Source of the DNA: Acidimicrobiales bacterium
Lineage (GTDB): Bacteria > Actinomycetota > Acidimicrobiia > Acidimicrobiales > JACCXE01
DNA length: 64,000 nt
NCBI GenBank assembly: GCA_035546775.1
Contig: DASZWD010000060.1
Span: forward strand, 1 to 64,000
Reading direction: 5' to 3'
A model generated the notes under the pieces. That model was not told the DNA's origin, ran no database searches, and worked only from the letters and a program-made list of their open reading frames with translations. Numbering within the stretch: the stretch's first letter is position 1; each line of letters opens with the position of its first letter. The position numbers and the translations under genes were made by a program. This document shows positions 51,097 to 58,380 of the stretch, in pieces.

Positions 51097-51609
51097 ATGC
51101 GCCGTCGATTGATCGTGGCTGGGTTCGTGATCGTGTTGTCGTCCTTGGGTGCCGCGGCCTTCGCTCAGACGGCCACCACGACCACCAGCACGACGACGAG
51201 CACCACCACCTCGTCGTCGACGACCAGCACGACGGTCGCGACAACGACAACGACGGGCACGCCGCCGACGACAGTCACAACTACGGCGCCCGCGACGACA
51301 ACAACAGCCGCGCCGGACGATCAGAACTGCTCCGACTTCCCGAGCCAGGCGGCAGCGCAGGCGCATCTCCGCGCCGACCCGTCAGACCCTGACCGCCTCG
51401 ATCAAGACAACGACGGCATCGCGTGCGAGTCCAACCGCGCACCGTTCGACCGCGTGCCTGTCGTGCGATCGTCACGGACCACGCCGACCGGCCAACTGCC
51501 GACTACTGGTGCCGATGCGTGGATTCTGGCCGGTGGGGCGCTCGTGCTGGTCGGTGCCGGGGCACGGATGCGCGGCCGACGCGCCGGCGGCACTCACTGG
51601 AACGCGTGA
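51097..51609 (+). CDS. Excalibur-domain surface protein with LPxTG anchor
   Basis: The 170-residue precursor has a signal peptide (RRRLIVAGFVIVLSSLGAAA, then FAQ), a Thr/Ser-rich stalk (about 25-75), and an Excalibur domain NCSDFPSQAAAQAHLRADPS followed by DQDNDGIACE, the EF-hand-like calcium motif. A sorting signal LPTTG, a membrane helix and an Arg-rich end complete it. It is cell-wall attached by sortase. GGGGGGAGC lies 9-17 nt upstream of ATG 51097. It is an unusual cargo on an integrative element and may alter the host surface or phage adsorption. Confidence 0.85.
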   Translation: MRRRLIVAGFVIVLSSLGAAAFAQTATTTTSTTTSTTTSSSTTSTTVATTTTTGTPPTTVTTTAPATTTTAAPDDQNCSDFPSQAAAQAHLRADPSDPDRLDQDNDGIACESNRAPFDRVPVVRSSRTTPTGQLPTTGADAWILAGGALVLVGAGARMRGRRAGGTHWNA

Positions 51610-51730
51610 GCCACGCGGACCCGAGTAGCGCTCTTCTTCTGCCAAAGAACACCGATGTAAGCTTGGCGTTCGTTGCGTTCGCGGAGGCGCACCACGAGAT
51701 TTGGTAACGGAGTGCTGAGGGGGGCCGTCA

Positions 51731-51952
51731 GTGGCCGACAGCGAACGCGAAGACGGATTCGCGAACATGCGCGAGATGGGCTGGGTCATCGCCCGCACCA
51801 CTAAGAAGGGCTACACGATCTTCCATTGCCCCTGTGGAGATCACTCGATCACCTTTTCGAAGACGCCCTCGAACCCCAACCATTACCGCGAACGGGTCAA
51901 TCACGCCTCAGTGATCTGTTGCCATGGTGACGCCACCGAAGCCACCGATTAG
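51731..51952 (+). CDS. small CPCG-motif protein, HicA-like pattern
   Basis: The 73-residue protein has GWVIARTTKKGYTIFHCPCG, then HSITFSKTPSNPNHYRERV and ICC near the end. Four Cys and a His could bind zinc. The fold pattern (GW..R..KKGY..F.C) recalls HicA mRNA-interferase-like small proteins widespread in actinobacteria, but the catalytic His of HicA is not clearly placed. GAGGGGGG precedes the GTG start. It lies 138 bp upstream of a gene whose homologues I recall as frequent neighbours. Confidence 0.6.
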   Translation: MADSEREDGFANMREMGWVIARTTKKGYTIFHCPCGDHSITFSKTPSNPNHYRERVNHASVICCHGDATEATD

Positions 51953-52090
51953 ATCGGTAATGAATTGCCGCCGAAGGACCCTATTCCGACCCCAGGTGGC
52001 ACTCCCGATGGTAGACATGGCTCTACAACAGGTAATACTTAGTTGCACAGGACAACACACCTTGGGGCAAGCGGAACAGGAAAGGTGGTG

Positions 52091-52468
52091 ATGGGCATGG
52101 CGAAATCCAATGAGTTAGAGCTGCGCGTCATGTTCAAGGTCCAGGCCTCCTGCCCTAACGCCACCCCGGATGAATTTCGTCAGGGTCTCGAAGAGCAGCT
52201 GGGCGACGTCATGGAAGAGTTGCTGCAAGACGAGCGAGTCGTCGACCCGATCATCGGTACTGAGTACTCAACCGGCACGGTCACGTTTGAGTTGATCGTT
52301 GCTGGCAGCGACGAAGCCGAGATTGTCCGTATCACTAGCGGCGCGATCCGCGCCGCCATTCACGGCGCGGGTGGGGCGACGCCTGGCTGGTCGCTTGCCG
52401 ACGGGAACGAAGGCAAGGCGCCGATTTACACCCGTATCGGATTCGAAGCGGACTTCGTCGACGCCTAA
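52091..52468 (+). CDS. conserved unknown protein, partner of the CPCG gene
   Basis: The 125-residue protein is an alternating strand/helix protein with VMFKVQASCPNATPDEFRQG and TSGAIRAAIHGAGGATPGW, the latter a phrase I recall from an uncharacterised actinobacterial family found beside HicA-like genes. There are no catalytic residues I can name. GAAAGGTGG precedes ATG 52091; ATG 52097 is in frame. TAGACA and TAATAC (52012-52038) upstream suggest its own promoter. Confidence 0.6.
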   Translation: MGMAKSNELELRVMFKVQASCPNATPDEFRQGLEEQLGDVMEELLQDERVVDPIIGTEYSTGTVTFELIVAGSDEAEIVRITSGAIRAAIHGAGGATPGWSLADGNEGKAPIYTRIGFEADFVDA

Positions 52469-52632
52469 ACGCAAACTGCCAGCACGACAAGGGTCACCAG
52501 TCGCGCGGCGACCCCCACATTCGCGAACGCGCACTTGCCGAACAAGCAACCGCGGTCAGGATTCTGCGTGCGTGAATTTGACGACCATGTTCAGCCCGTC
52601 TTAGCCAACTTGCTCTCGTTGCGGCGCATGCT

Positions 52633-52971
52633 TTAACCGCGCGCTGCGTGCGCGGTCATACCGACGCCGAGTTCGTACTCGCCCGACAGCTCAAGGAAGG
52701 CGGCGGCGTACGCGGCCTGGAGCACTTCCTCGGGGCTCGGTGGACGAGACCGATAGACCGACACCTCCGACACAAGCGCCAACAGCTCCAGACTCGAACT
52801 ACTCAGTGCCGGATTCCCGATGTTCGCGTGCAGCGTCACGTCCATGACTCGTCTGTCGGCTGTCGGGCGAATCTCGCCGGTCAGCCAAACGGCGTCGCCC
52901 GCCTCAACCATGCGGCGCAACTCGTCCCCGGAACTTCGTGATCCGAGAGCGCCTGTGATGGCCGGGATCAA
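52633..52971 (-). CDS. unknown protein, 112 residues
   Basis: The minus-strand ORF has VEAGDAVWLTGEIRPTADRR, then VMDVTLHANIGNPALSS and a C-terminal helix EEVLQAAYAAAFLELSGEYE. It overlaps the upstream gene by 68 bp and starts with TTG, so its start is uncertain. Family unknown. Confidence 0.45.
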   Translation of the reverse strand: MIPAITGALGSRSSGDELRRMVEAGDAVWLTGEIRPTADRRVMDVTLHANIGNPALSSSSLELLALVSEVSVYRSRPPSPEEVLQAAYAAAFLELSGEYELGVGMTAHAARG

Positions 52972-53581
52972 TGAAGAGTCTCGCTGTTTCGTCTAGTCCC
53001 ATCCGCCGGTACGACAACACCCGTAGTTCGATGTCCCACTCGCTCGGCATTGGCCATGTGCCTGGTTCATCCCACGCGCTCGGCCCGCCCTCGACTTGCA
53101 GTTTTCGCAATCGGCGCTGGTGCTCGGACCGGTCGCGAAGTAGCTCCACTTCATTCGAACTGATGGCGTCCGCCGCCTGTCGACGCCGCGCAGCAAGCAT
53201 GTTGAGATATGTCTCCCAGGGATCGGGAGGAAGCGCAGAAGCGTCGGCGGTCGTCCATGCTGCCTTCGATTCGCCGCTCGGCCTCGGCGCCGGAGGGGCG
53301 TCGGACGATCGACGCGCCACGACGGGCGCCATGGGCTGCGACGGGCCTGGAGGGAGTTCGACGACACTTACAGCGCGCCAAAGCCTGCGAACTCCCAGGA
53401 ACAGCCCGCTAGCAATGCCGGCGTACACGATGACGCACGCGAGGATGAACGTGACAACAAGCTGTCCGCCCATCATCCAGAGCGCCGCCAGAATCCCCCC
53501 GCCGCAAATGAGTGTCACGGGCAGGCAACCGCGCAGTGGCGACTCGTCCTTGTCGACCACGTGATCGACCCTAGGCACCAC
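52904..53581 (-). CDS. membrane protein of unknown function
   Basis: The 225-residue protein has two N-terminal membrane segments (VTLICGGGILAALWMMGGQL; VTFILACVIVYAGIASGLFL), a Pro/Ser-rich linker (about 80-115) and a charged helical domain (RRQAADAISSNEVELLRDRS). The C-terminus contains RRMGLDETARLFIDPGHHRR. Not recognised. GTG start at 53581. The 164 bp downstream of the following gene, back to 52469, has nothing I can support. Confidence 0.5.
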   Translation of the reverse strand: MVPRVDHVVDKDESPLRGCLPVTLICGGGILAALWMMGGQLVVTFILACVIVYAGIASGLFLGVRRLWRAVSVVELPPGPSQPMAPVVARRSSDAPPAPRPSGESKAAWTTADASALPPDPWETYLNMLAARRRQAADAISSNEVELLRDRSEHQRRLRKLQVEGGPSAWDEPGTWPMPSEWDIELRVLSYRRMGLDETARLFIDPGHHRRSRITKFRGRVAPHG

Positions 53582-53765
53582 GATCCGCTAAGACAACTCA
53601 TACACCGCTCTCGTGACACAACACGCCGAGAAACATTGAGGGACAGCGCGAGCTAGCACGAGACAAAAGCGCAGGTCAAGGCGAAGGTTTCGAACGTTCC
53701 CGCTGGTCACGAAACCCGCCGACTCAGAATCCCGCTTACAGGCCGACTCAAATTCACAACGTCAC

Positions 53766-53771
53766 TACCGT
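53766..53771 (+). promoter_or_regulatory. -10 hexamer TACCGT
   Basis: TACCGT ends 6 nt before ATG 53778 and supports the forward gene over the antisense ORF in the same place. Confidence 0.35.
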
Positions 53772-53777
53772 TGGACG

Positions 53778-54125
53778 ATGGCTTCCTGCCCGGAACTCTG
53801 GGAGCAACTCTCCGCCGCAGAGAATCGTCGCGACAGGAGCGGGCATCGCGGCTTTCTCGCCGAGGACGTCGTCGTCCACGTCCAGGGTGGCGCGGAGTTG
53901 GGCGGCGTCGACGCCTACTGCTTGATGATCGACGGGTTCTGCGGGTTGTCGCCCGACTACAGCGCCGACGTTGAGCGCCGCCTCGACGCGCTCGTCGCCG
54001 AACTCGACGAGCTGGTCGCCGACTCTGATCGCCTCGCCCGTCACCTGGGCGTCAAGCGGGCGCCGTCGGGTGCGGCGCCCGCGTGCGCCTCGGCGATAAC
54101 GAACGCCGCGACACCACCGCCGTAA
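53778..54125 (+). CDS. small unknown protein
   Basis: The 115-residue forward ORF has an acidic middle and a helical VERRLDALVAELDELVADSD stretch. The 196 bp upstream of it, back to 53582, contains no other gene candidate. Family unknown. Confidence 0.45.
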   Translation: MASCPELWEQLSAAENRRDRSGHRGFLAEDVVVHVQGGAELGGVDAYCLMIDGFCGLSPDYSADVERRLDALVAELDELVADSDRLARHLGVKRAPSGAAPACASAITNAATPPP

Positions 54126-54128
54126 CGT
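54123..54128 (+). promoter_or_regulatory. -10 hexamer TAACGT
   Basis: TAACGT includes the stop codon of the previous gene and ends 7 nt before ATG 54136. Confidence 0.35.
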
Positions 54129-54135
54129 GGCGCGC

Positions 54136-54483
54136 ATGAAGCGCGTCGTAGCCGCGTGGCGCATCACCCTGGCGACGGTCGCCGTCGGCGCGCTGGCGGC
54201 GTTCGTCATCGACTACCACGCCGACCACGAGCACGACATCAAATGTCGCCGATATGCCAACGCGCTTACCTTGACGCTCGACGCCACGACTCCCGACGAG
54301 GCGGCGTTGCGCAAGCTCACCGACGCCGACCGCAAGGCGGTACTTCGCGACCGCAAGCTGCACGCCGACGCGTTGGCGCAGCTTGAGCCGAGCGACGACG
54401 AGGGCATCGCCGCCGAGAACAAAAATTGGGACACGTTCCGCCGCACCGATCGGGCGCAACTGCTCGCCGCTCGCGGCTGCTGA
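54136..54483 (+). CDS. small membrane-anchored protein
   Basis: The 115-residue protein begins KRVVAAWRITLATVAVGALA with one membrane helix, then an acidic/basic soluble part (TDADRKAVLRDRKLHADALA). ATG 54136 is preferred to the GTG at 54127 because of the TAACGT hexamer. Unknown function. Confidence 0.5.
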   Translation: MKRVVAAWRITLATVAVGALAAFVIDYHADHEHDIKCRRYANALTLTLDATTPDEAALRKLTDADRKAVLRDRKLHADALAQLEPSDDEGIAAENKNWDTFRRTDRAQLLAARGC

Positions 54484-54488
54484 GCCGT

Positions 54489-55274
54489 TTAGAGGAACTT
54501 CGACAGCGGCGCGATGACTTTGTCGCGAAGGTTGCTCGCTATTGCGTTCACGACGGTCGCAACGTGCTTGCCGTTGAGTACGCCGCCGACGAAGTCGACG
54601 TCGGCGTCGATTTCGATCGCAACACGGTCGTAGGTCTTTCCAGCAATCGTGAGTTCGCAGCCCGAGTATCTGCCGACCTCGATCGCGCCGTCGTCATCGA
54701 CGGGCTGAGACTGCATGGCCAACACACCGATGGTCATCGAGTCGAAGAACCGCGAGGCGCCGATCCCAAAACCGGATTGGTGTCCCGTAGCGGTGAACCC
54801 AAGATGATGCTTGTCGTCGTTGTTTAGCTCGCGAAGGTTGGCAAGCCACTCGTTCGCTTCTGGGTCTGCCGTTGGTTGCAGGTTCTCAATGATCGTGCGG
54901 GCGCCTTTCGGAACGCACCCGATGCACGCGTTGAAATCTGCGGGTGTCGGCGGCTGTTTCGTGGCTATCGGAAACTGGCTCGTCTTGCGCGCTTTCTCAT
55001 CGAACGCGGCACCCGCAGTCTCGCCGAGCGCGTACGCGATGTTGTCGAGGGACGCCCGCGCTGCGTGGGCGAACTCGCTAATCGCTGGCTCCAATCCATC
55101 GGGTTGTCCCGGCAACCACACCCGAATGACACGGACGCCCGTCGCGCCATCCTTTTCGTGGCGAACGACCTTGTGCTTTACCCACTCGTCGCACATGGCG
55201 CCAATTTGCTTGGCGCGCTTGTCGGCTTGTGCCAGCTTCTCGGCGAACCCGTAGGCCACGCAGCGAAGGTACAC
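54489..55274 (-). CDS. conserved unknown protein next to attR
   Basis: The 261-residue soluble protein has FAHAARASLDNIAYALGETA, SQFPIATKQPPTPADFN, ARTIIENLQPTAD and LRELNNDDKHHLGFTA. These phrases (ASLDN..Y.L, QFPI, LQP, L..LN..DKH) recur in a widespread uncharacterised family that I recall from many bacteria and mobile elements. No function is established. It is the last gene of the element, reading away from the attR core 30 bp upstream of its GTG. Confidence 0.65.
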   Translation of the reverse strand: MYLRCVAYGFAEKLAQADKRAKQIGAMCDEWVKHKVVRHEKDGATGVRVIRVWLPGQPDGLEPAISEFAHAARASLDNIAYALGETAGAAFDEKARKTSQFPIATKQPPTPADFNACIGCVPKGARTIIENLQPTADPEANEWLANLRELNNDDKHHLGFTATGHQSGFGIGASRFFDSMTIGVLAMQSQPVDDDGAIEVGRYSGCELTIAGKTYDRVAIEIDADVDFVGGVLNGKHVATVVNAIASNLRDKVIAPLSKFL

Positions 55275-55282
55275 GTCATTAT

Positions 55283-55303
55283 GCCAACGTCATCGTGAAT
55301 AGA
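55283..55303 (+). other. left half of attP retained at attR
   Basis: GCCAAC (55283-55288) is followed by exactly 15 nt before the core. On the other side of the element, 15 nt separate the core from GTTGGC. The two arms are therefore symmetric about TCCGACGA in the circular form. Confidence 0.75.
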
Positions 55304-55311
55304 TCCGACGA
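55304..55311 (+). repeat. attR core of the integrative element
   Basis: This is the second copy of TCCGACGA, identical to attL. To its right is the chromosomal tail of yebC, and to its left the element. Confidence 0.88.
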
Positions 55312-55333
55312 ACTCTTCGCCGTGCTCGCCTAG
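55304..55333 (+). pseudogene. yebC: orphaned original 3' end of yebC
   Basis: The ten codons read Ser-Asp-Glu-Leu-Phe-Ala-Val-Leu-Ala-stop, the same C-terminus as yebC apart from Thr-Thr replaced by Ala. It is the remnant left by integration and would complete yebC again after excision. Confidence 0.9.
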
Positions 55334-55339
55334 CGCGCG

Positions 55340-55386
55340 TTCTGGTGTCTCCACGACAGAAAGACCCTGTCGTGGATGCACCAGAA
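55340..55386. terminator. original yebC terminator, now displaced
   Basis: Arms of 8 bp (TTCTGGTG/CACCAGAA) and 10 bp (TCCACGACAG/CTGTCGTGGA) with a 2x2 internal loop close on a 7-nt loop. It begins 6 bp after the orphaned yebC stop. Confidence 0.75.
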
Positions 55387-55464
55387 ACGCTTAAGGTCCG
55401 CGCATGGACGGGTCGTCGGCGGTCGGGTTGGGGTGATGCCCGCGGCGGTGCGAGACTGACGCCG

Positions 55465-55917
55465 ATGGCGATCGGCGTTGGCGACACCGCACCTGACTTC
55501 ACCTTGCGCGGCACGGGCGACGTCGCGTACACGCTGAGCGAGTTGCGCGGTGCGCCCGTCGTGCTGGCGTTTTATCCCGGTGACAACACGCCGGTGTGCA
55601 CGAAACAACTCGACTCGTATCAGGGTGACCTGGCGAGCTTCGACGCGGTCGGCGCCAAGGTATTCGGGATCAGCCCGCAGTCGGTCGAGAGCCACGACGA
55701 GTTCTCGTGCAAGCGCGGCTACAAATTCCCGCTGCTGGCTGACACCGACAAGAAGGTCGGTGAGGCCTACGGCGTGCTCGGCCCGCTCGGCTTCTACCGC
55801 CGCAGCGTGTTCGTGATCGACGCCGACGGCATCGTCCGCTACGTGCACCGCGCCATCGCCGGTATGACGTTCCGGTCCTCGAACGAGTTGATCGCGGCGG
55901 TCAAAGCGGCCTCCTAA
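55465..55917 (+). CDS. bcp: peroxiredoxin, Bcp/PrxQ type
   Basis: The 150-residue thiol peroxidase has GDTAPDFTLRGTGD, the peroxidatic Cys in FYPGDNTPVCTKQLD (about residue 44) and a second Cys (FSCKRGYKFP, about 83) that could resolve it, plus RRSVFVIDADGIVRYVH. It reduces hydroperoxides in the cytosol. ATG 55465 matches the usual family start. Upstream lie the displaced yebC terminator and 78 bp without further features. Confidence 0.9.
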   Translation: MAIGVGDTAPDFTLRGTGDVAYTLSELRGAPVVLAFYPGDNTPVCTKQLDSYQGDLASFDAVGAKVFGISPQSVESHDEFSCKRGYKFPLLADTDKKVGEAYGVLGPLGFYRRSVFVIDADGIVRYVHRAIAGMTFRSSNELIAAVKAAS

Positions 55918-55959
55918 CGCGTACCGATTGCGGTCCACCACCGGCGCACACCCCGCCGG

Positions 55960-55965
55960 TAGCAT
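55960..55965 (+). promoter_or_regulatory. -10 hexamer TAGCAT of ruvC
   Basis: TAGCAT ends 9 nt before ATG 55975 with no Shine-Dalgarno sequence. It gives ruvCAB its own promoter, independent of yebC. Confidence 0.5.
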
Positions 55966-55974
55966 CACGAACGC

Positions 55975-56475
55975 ATGTTCGTCCTAGGGGTCGATCCGGG
56001 GTTGTCGCGTTGCGGCTACGGCGCGGTGCGCGCCACGCCCGACGGACGCGTCACGGCCGAGGCCGCAGGAGTCATCCGTACCGATCCGGCGGCGCCGCTG
56101 CCGCGCCGCTTGTCGATCCTGCTCGGCGACATGCAGACGCTGCTCGACGAGCTGCAACCCGACGCCGTCGCCGTGGAGAAGGTGTTCTTCCAGACCAACG
56201 TGCGCACTGCGATGTCGGTGGGGCAGGCGAGTGGCATCGCGCTGGCGCTGGCTGACGCCATGGGCTGCGAGGTCGCGGAGTACACCGCCAACGAAGTGAA
56301 GTCGGTGGTGGCCGGCTACGGCGCCGCCACCAAGGAGCAGGTGCAGCGCATGGTCCAGACCCAACTCGGTCTGGCGGCTCCGCCCCGCCCACCCGACGCC
56401 GCCGACGCGCTGGCGCTGGCGCTCACGCACGCGTCACTTGGGCCACGTCGCGCGCGGATGGCGGTGGCGCAGTGA
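55975..56475 (+). CDS. ruvC: crossover junction endodeoxyribonuclease RuvC
   Basis: The 166-residue Holliday junction resolvase has VLGVDPGLSRCGYGAV (Asp7), AVEKVFFQTNVRTAMSVGQA (Glu), EVKSVVAGYGAATKEQVQRM and PPDAADALALALTHA (Asp pair). It cleaves junctions made by RuvAB. It overlaps ruvA by 4 bp (GTGA). Confidence 0.96.
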   Translation: MFVLGVDPGLSRCGYGAVRATPDGRVTAEAAGVIRTDPAAPLPRRLSILLGDMQTLLDELQPDAVAVEKVFFQTNVRTAMSVGQASGIALALADAMGCEVAEYTANEVKSVVAGYGAATKEQVQRMVQTQLGLAAPPRPPDAADALALALTHASLGPRRARMAVAQ

Positions 56476-57086
56476 TCGGTTCGCTGCGCGGCCAGATCCT
56501 CGACCGCATGCCGACGGGGGAGTTGCTCGTCGACGTGAACGGCGTCGGCTACCGGGTCCAAGTGCCGACGCGCACGCTCGTCGCCGCCGGCGACCTCGGC
56601 GACACGGTGTTCCTGCACGTGCACACCCACGTGCGCGAAGACGCCATCGTTTTGTACGGCTTCGCCACGAGCGACGAACGGGTGGCGTTCGAAGTGTTGC
56701 TGTCGGCCCACAAGGTCGGCCCGGCGCTGGCGCTGGCGGTGCTGAGCCATCTCACGCCGATGGCGCTGCGCCGCGCCGTGGCATCCGACGACATCGACGC
56801 CCTGTGCGCGGTGCCCGGCATCGGCAAGACTACCGCCGCTCGCTTGCTGCTCGACCTCAAGACCAAACTCGCCCTCGACGCCGACCCCGAAGCCACCCTC
56901 GCCGCGGTCAACGGCGACGCCGGTGCGCTGCTCACCAACGCCCGCGCCGACGTGCGCAACGCCCTCGCCAACCTCGGCTACGGGCCCGACGAGATCTCCT
57001 TCGCCGTGCGCGGGCTACCCGACGACGGTGACGACGCGTCCGACCTGCTGCGCGTCGCCCTCAAGACCCTGATGGCGGCGCGCTGA
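56472..57086 (+). CDS. ruvA: Holliday junction branch migration protein RuvA
   Basis: The 204-residue protein has the OB-fold start [37 protein letters not shown], and helix-hairpin-helix motifs ([31 protein letters not shown]). A C-terminal domain binds RuvB. It targets RuvB to junctions. Start GTG overlaps ruvC, and its stop shares one base with the ruvB ATG. Confidence 0.96.
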   Translation: MIGSLRGQILDRMPTGELLVDVNGVGYRVQVPTRTLVAAGDLGDTVFLHVHTHVREDAIVLYGFATSDERVAFEVLLSAHKVGPALALAVLSHLTPMALRRAVASDDIDALCAVPGIGKTTAARLLLDLKTKLALDADPEATLAAVNGDAGALLTNARADVRNALANLGYGPDEISFAVRGLPDDGDDASDLLRVALKTLMAAR

Positions 57087-58138
57087 TGCCCCGCGAGGAG
57101 TTGCTCGGCCCCGGCAGCGACCCGATCGAGCGCGCCGAGGAGATCAACCTGCGGCCGCGGCACCTCGACGAGTTCGTCGGTCAGGCCGAGGTGCGCCAGC
57201 ACCTTTCCGTGATGCTCGAAGCGGCGCGCCGCCGTGGGCGTCCCGCCGATCACGTGCTGTTCGCCGGTCCGCCCGGGTTGGGCAAGACGACACTCGCCGG
57301 CATCGTCGCCGCGGAGATGGGCGTGAACCTGCGCGTCACGTCGGGTCCCGCGATCGTGCGCGCCGGCGATCTCGCCGCGGTCCTCACCGACCTGCAGGCA
57401 GGCGACGTGCTCTTCATCGACGAGATTCACCGCCTGCCGCGGCAAGTGGAGGAAGTGCTGTATCCGGCGATGGAGGACTTTCAACTCGACGTGGTCCTCG
57501 GCAAGGGCCCCGCCGCCCGTTCGCTGCGCCTGGAGCTGCCGGCGTTCACCCTCGTGGGCGCCACCACCCGCACCGGCCTCGTGAGCGCGCCGTTGCGCGA
57601 CCGCTTCGGCCTCGTCACCAAACTCGACCACTATCCGGCCGAGGACCTCCAGGTGATCGTCGACCGGGCGGCGCGCATCCTCGACGTGCCGATCACGCCC
57701 GAGGGCGCAGGCGAGATCGCCCGGCGCTCGCGCGGCACGCCCCGGATCGCCAACCGTCTGCTCAAGCGCGTGCGCGACGTCGCCGAGGTGCACGGCGACG
57801 GCACCATCGACGCCGCCGTCGCCCGGGAAGGACTCGCCCTCTACGGCGTCGACGAGCAGGGCCTCGACAAGGTCGACCGCGCCGTGCTGCGGGCGTTGTG
57901 CGTCAGCTTCGGCGGCGGACCCGTCGGGTTGTCGACCCTCGCCGTCGCTGTGGGTGAAGAGCCCGAGACGGTCGAGGACGTGCACGAACCGTTCCTGTTG
58001 GTCAGCGGCTTTCTCGTGCGCACGGCGCGTGGTCGCATGGCGACGCCCGCCGCCTGGCGCCAACTCGGCCTCGACCCGCCCGCAGCCGCGCCGAATGTGG
58101 CTTCAGAAGCGCTCGGGTTGTTCGACGCGCCCGACTAG
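57086..58138 (+). CDS. ruvB: Holliday junction DNA helicase RuvB
   Basis: The 350-residue AAA+ motor has [20 protein letters not shown], Walker [16 protein letters not shown] (about residue 62), Walker [15 protein letters not shown], the sensor [17 protein letters not shown] and a C-terminal winged helix ending in [12 protein letters not shown]. It drives branch migration with RuvA. Its stop overlaps the stop of a convergent small gene by 4 bp. Confidence 0.97.
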   Translation: MPREELLGPGSDPIERAEEINLRPRHLDEFVGQAEVRQHLSVMLEAARRRGRPADHVLFAGPPGLGKTTLAGIVAAEMGVNLRVTSGPAIVRAGDLAAVLTDLQAGDVLFIDEIHRLPRQVEEVLYPAMEDFQLDVVLGKGPAARSLRLELPAFTLVGATTRTGLVSAPLRDRFGLVTKLDHYPAEDLQVIVDRAARILDVPITPEGAGEIARRSRGTPRIANRLLKRVRDVAEVHGDGTIDAAVAREGLALYGVDEQGLDKVDRAVLRALCVSFGGGPVGLSTLAVAVGEEPETVEDVHEPFLLVSGFLVRTARGRMATPAAWRQLGLDPPAAAPNVASEALGLFDAPD

Positions 58139-58380
58139 AAGGGGAACGGGAAGAACAGGCACCACGCCTGGTTCGTCTTGGTGTCGCCGAAGCAGACGTG
58201 GCGTTGTGCCCAGCCCGGCGGCGACGGCACGAGCGCCAGGACAGGATTCACCAGCGCCCCGACGGTCGCGCTGGAACGCGGGTCGGACACTGGCGACGAA
58301 CCGTCCGCCAGCACTGGTCGAGCCGCGAGCATGCCGGTGGCGGCCGCGACGATGGCCGCGCCCGCGATGAGTCGCTTCAC
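58135..58380 (-). CDS. small exported protein overlapping the sigma-factor gene
   Basis: The 81-residue precursor has a signal peptide ([20 protein letters not shown], then PVLA-DG) and a short mature part with two Cys ([20 protein letters not shown]) that may form a disulphide. Its GTG overlaps the stop of the sigma factor by 4 bp (GTGA), so they are made together. Family unknown. A role in sensing or envelope signalling for the sigma factor is an inference from linkage. Confidence 0.6.
   Translation of the reverse strand: MKRLIAGAAIVAAATGMLAARPVLADGSSPVSDPRSSATVGALVNPVLALVPSPPGWAQRHVCFGDTKTNQAWCLFFPFPF

Larger units (their letters stand above)
39746..55311. mobile_element. 15.56 kb serine-integrase integrative element in yebC
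   Basis: Boundaries are set by the 8-bp core TCCGACGA at 39746-39753 and 55304-55311. The original yebC 3' end lies just past the right core. Contents in order: serine integrase, excisionase-like protein, two small ORFs, primase-polymerase, helicase-like protein, Cys-rich and HTH proteins, a broken HNH endonuclease, two tyrosine-recombinase genes, membrane proteins, an Excalibur surface protein, a small two-gene unit and more unknowns. I see no conjugation, capsid or terminase gene. The flanking pdxST-yebC and ruvCAB genes are typical core neighbours, so the insertion splits an otherwise ordinary locus. The base composition of the right half looks less GC-rich by eye. Confidence 0.92.

Noticed and set aside
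51166-51310. Thr-codon-rich tract resembling a tandem repeat or CRISPR
   Set aside because: ACC/ACG/ACA codons for a Thr-rich stalk explain it; no regular spacers.
50727-51392. 221-codon forward ORF
   Set aside because: The composition is Arg/Ser/His-rich and it runs antiphase through the Excalibur gene; a shadow frame.
53754-54209. 151-codon minus-strand ORF
   Set aside because: The plus strand has two short genes with well-placed TAnnnT hexamers; the minus frame has a random Arg/Val/Asp composition.
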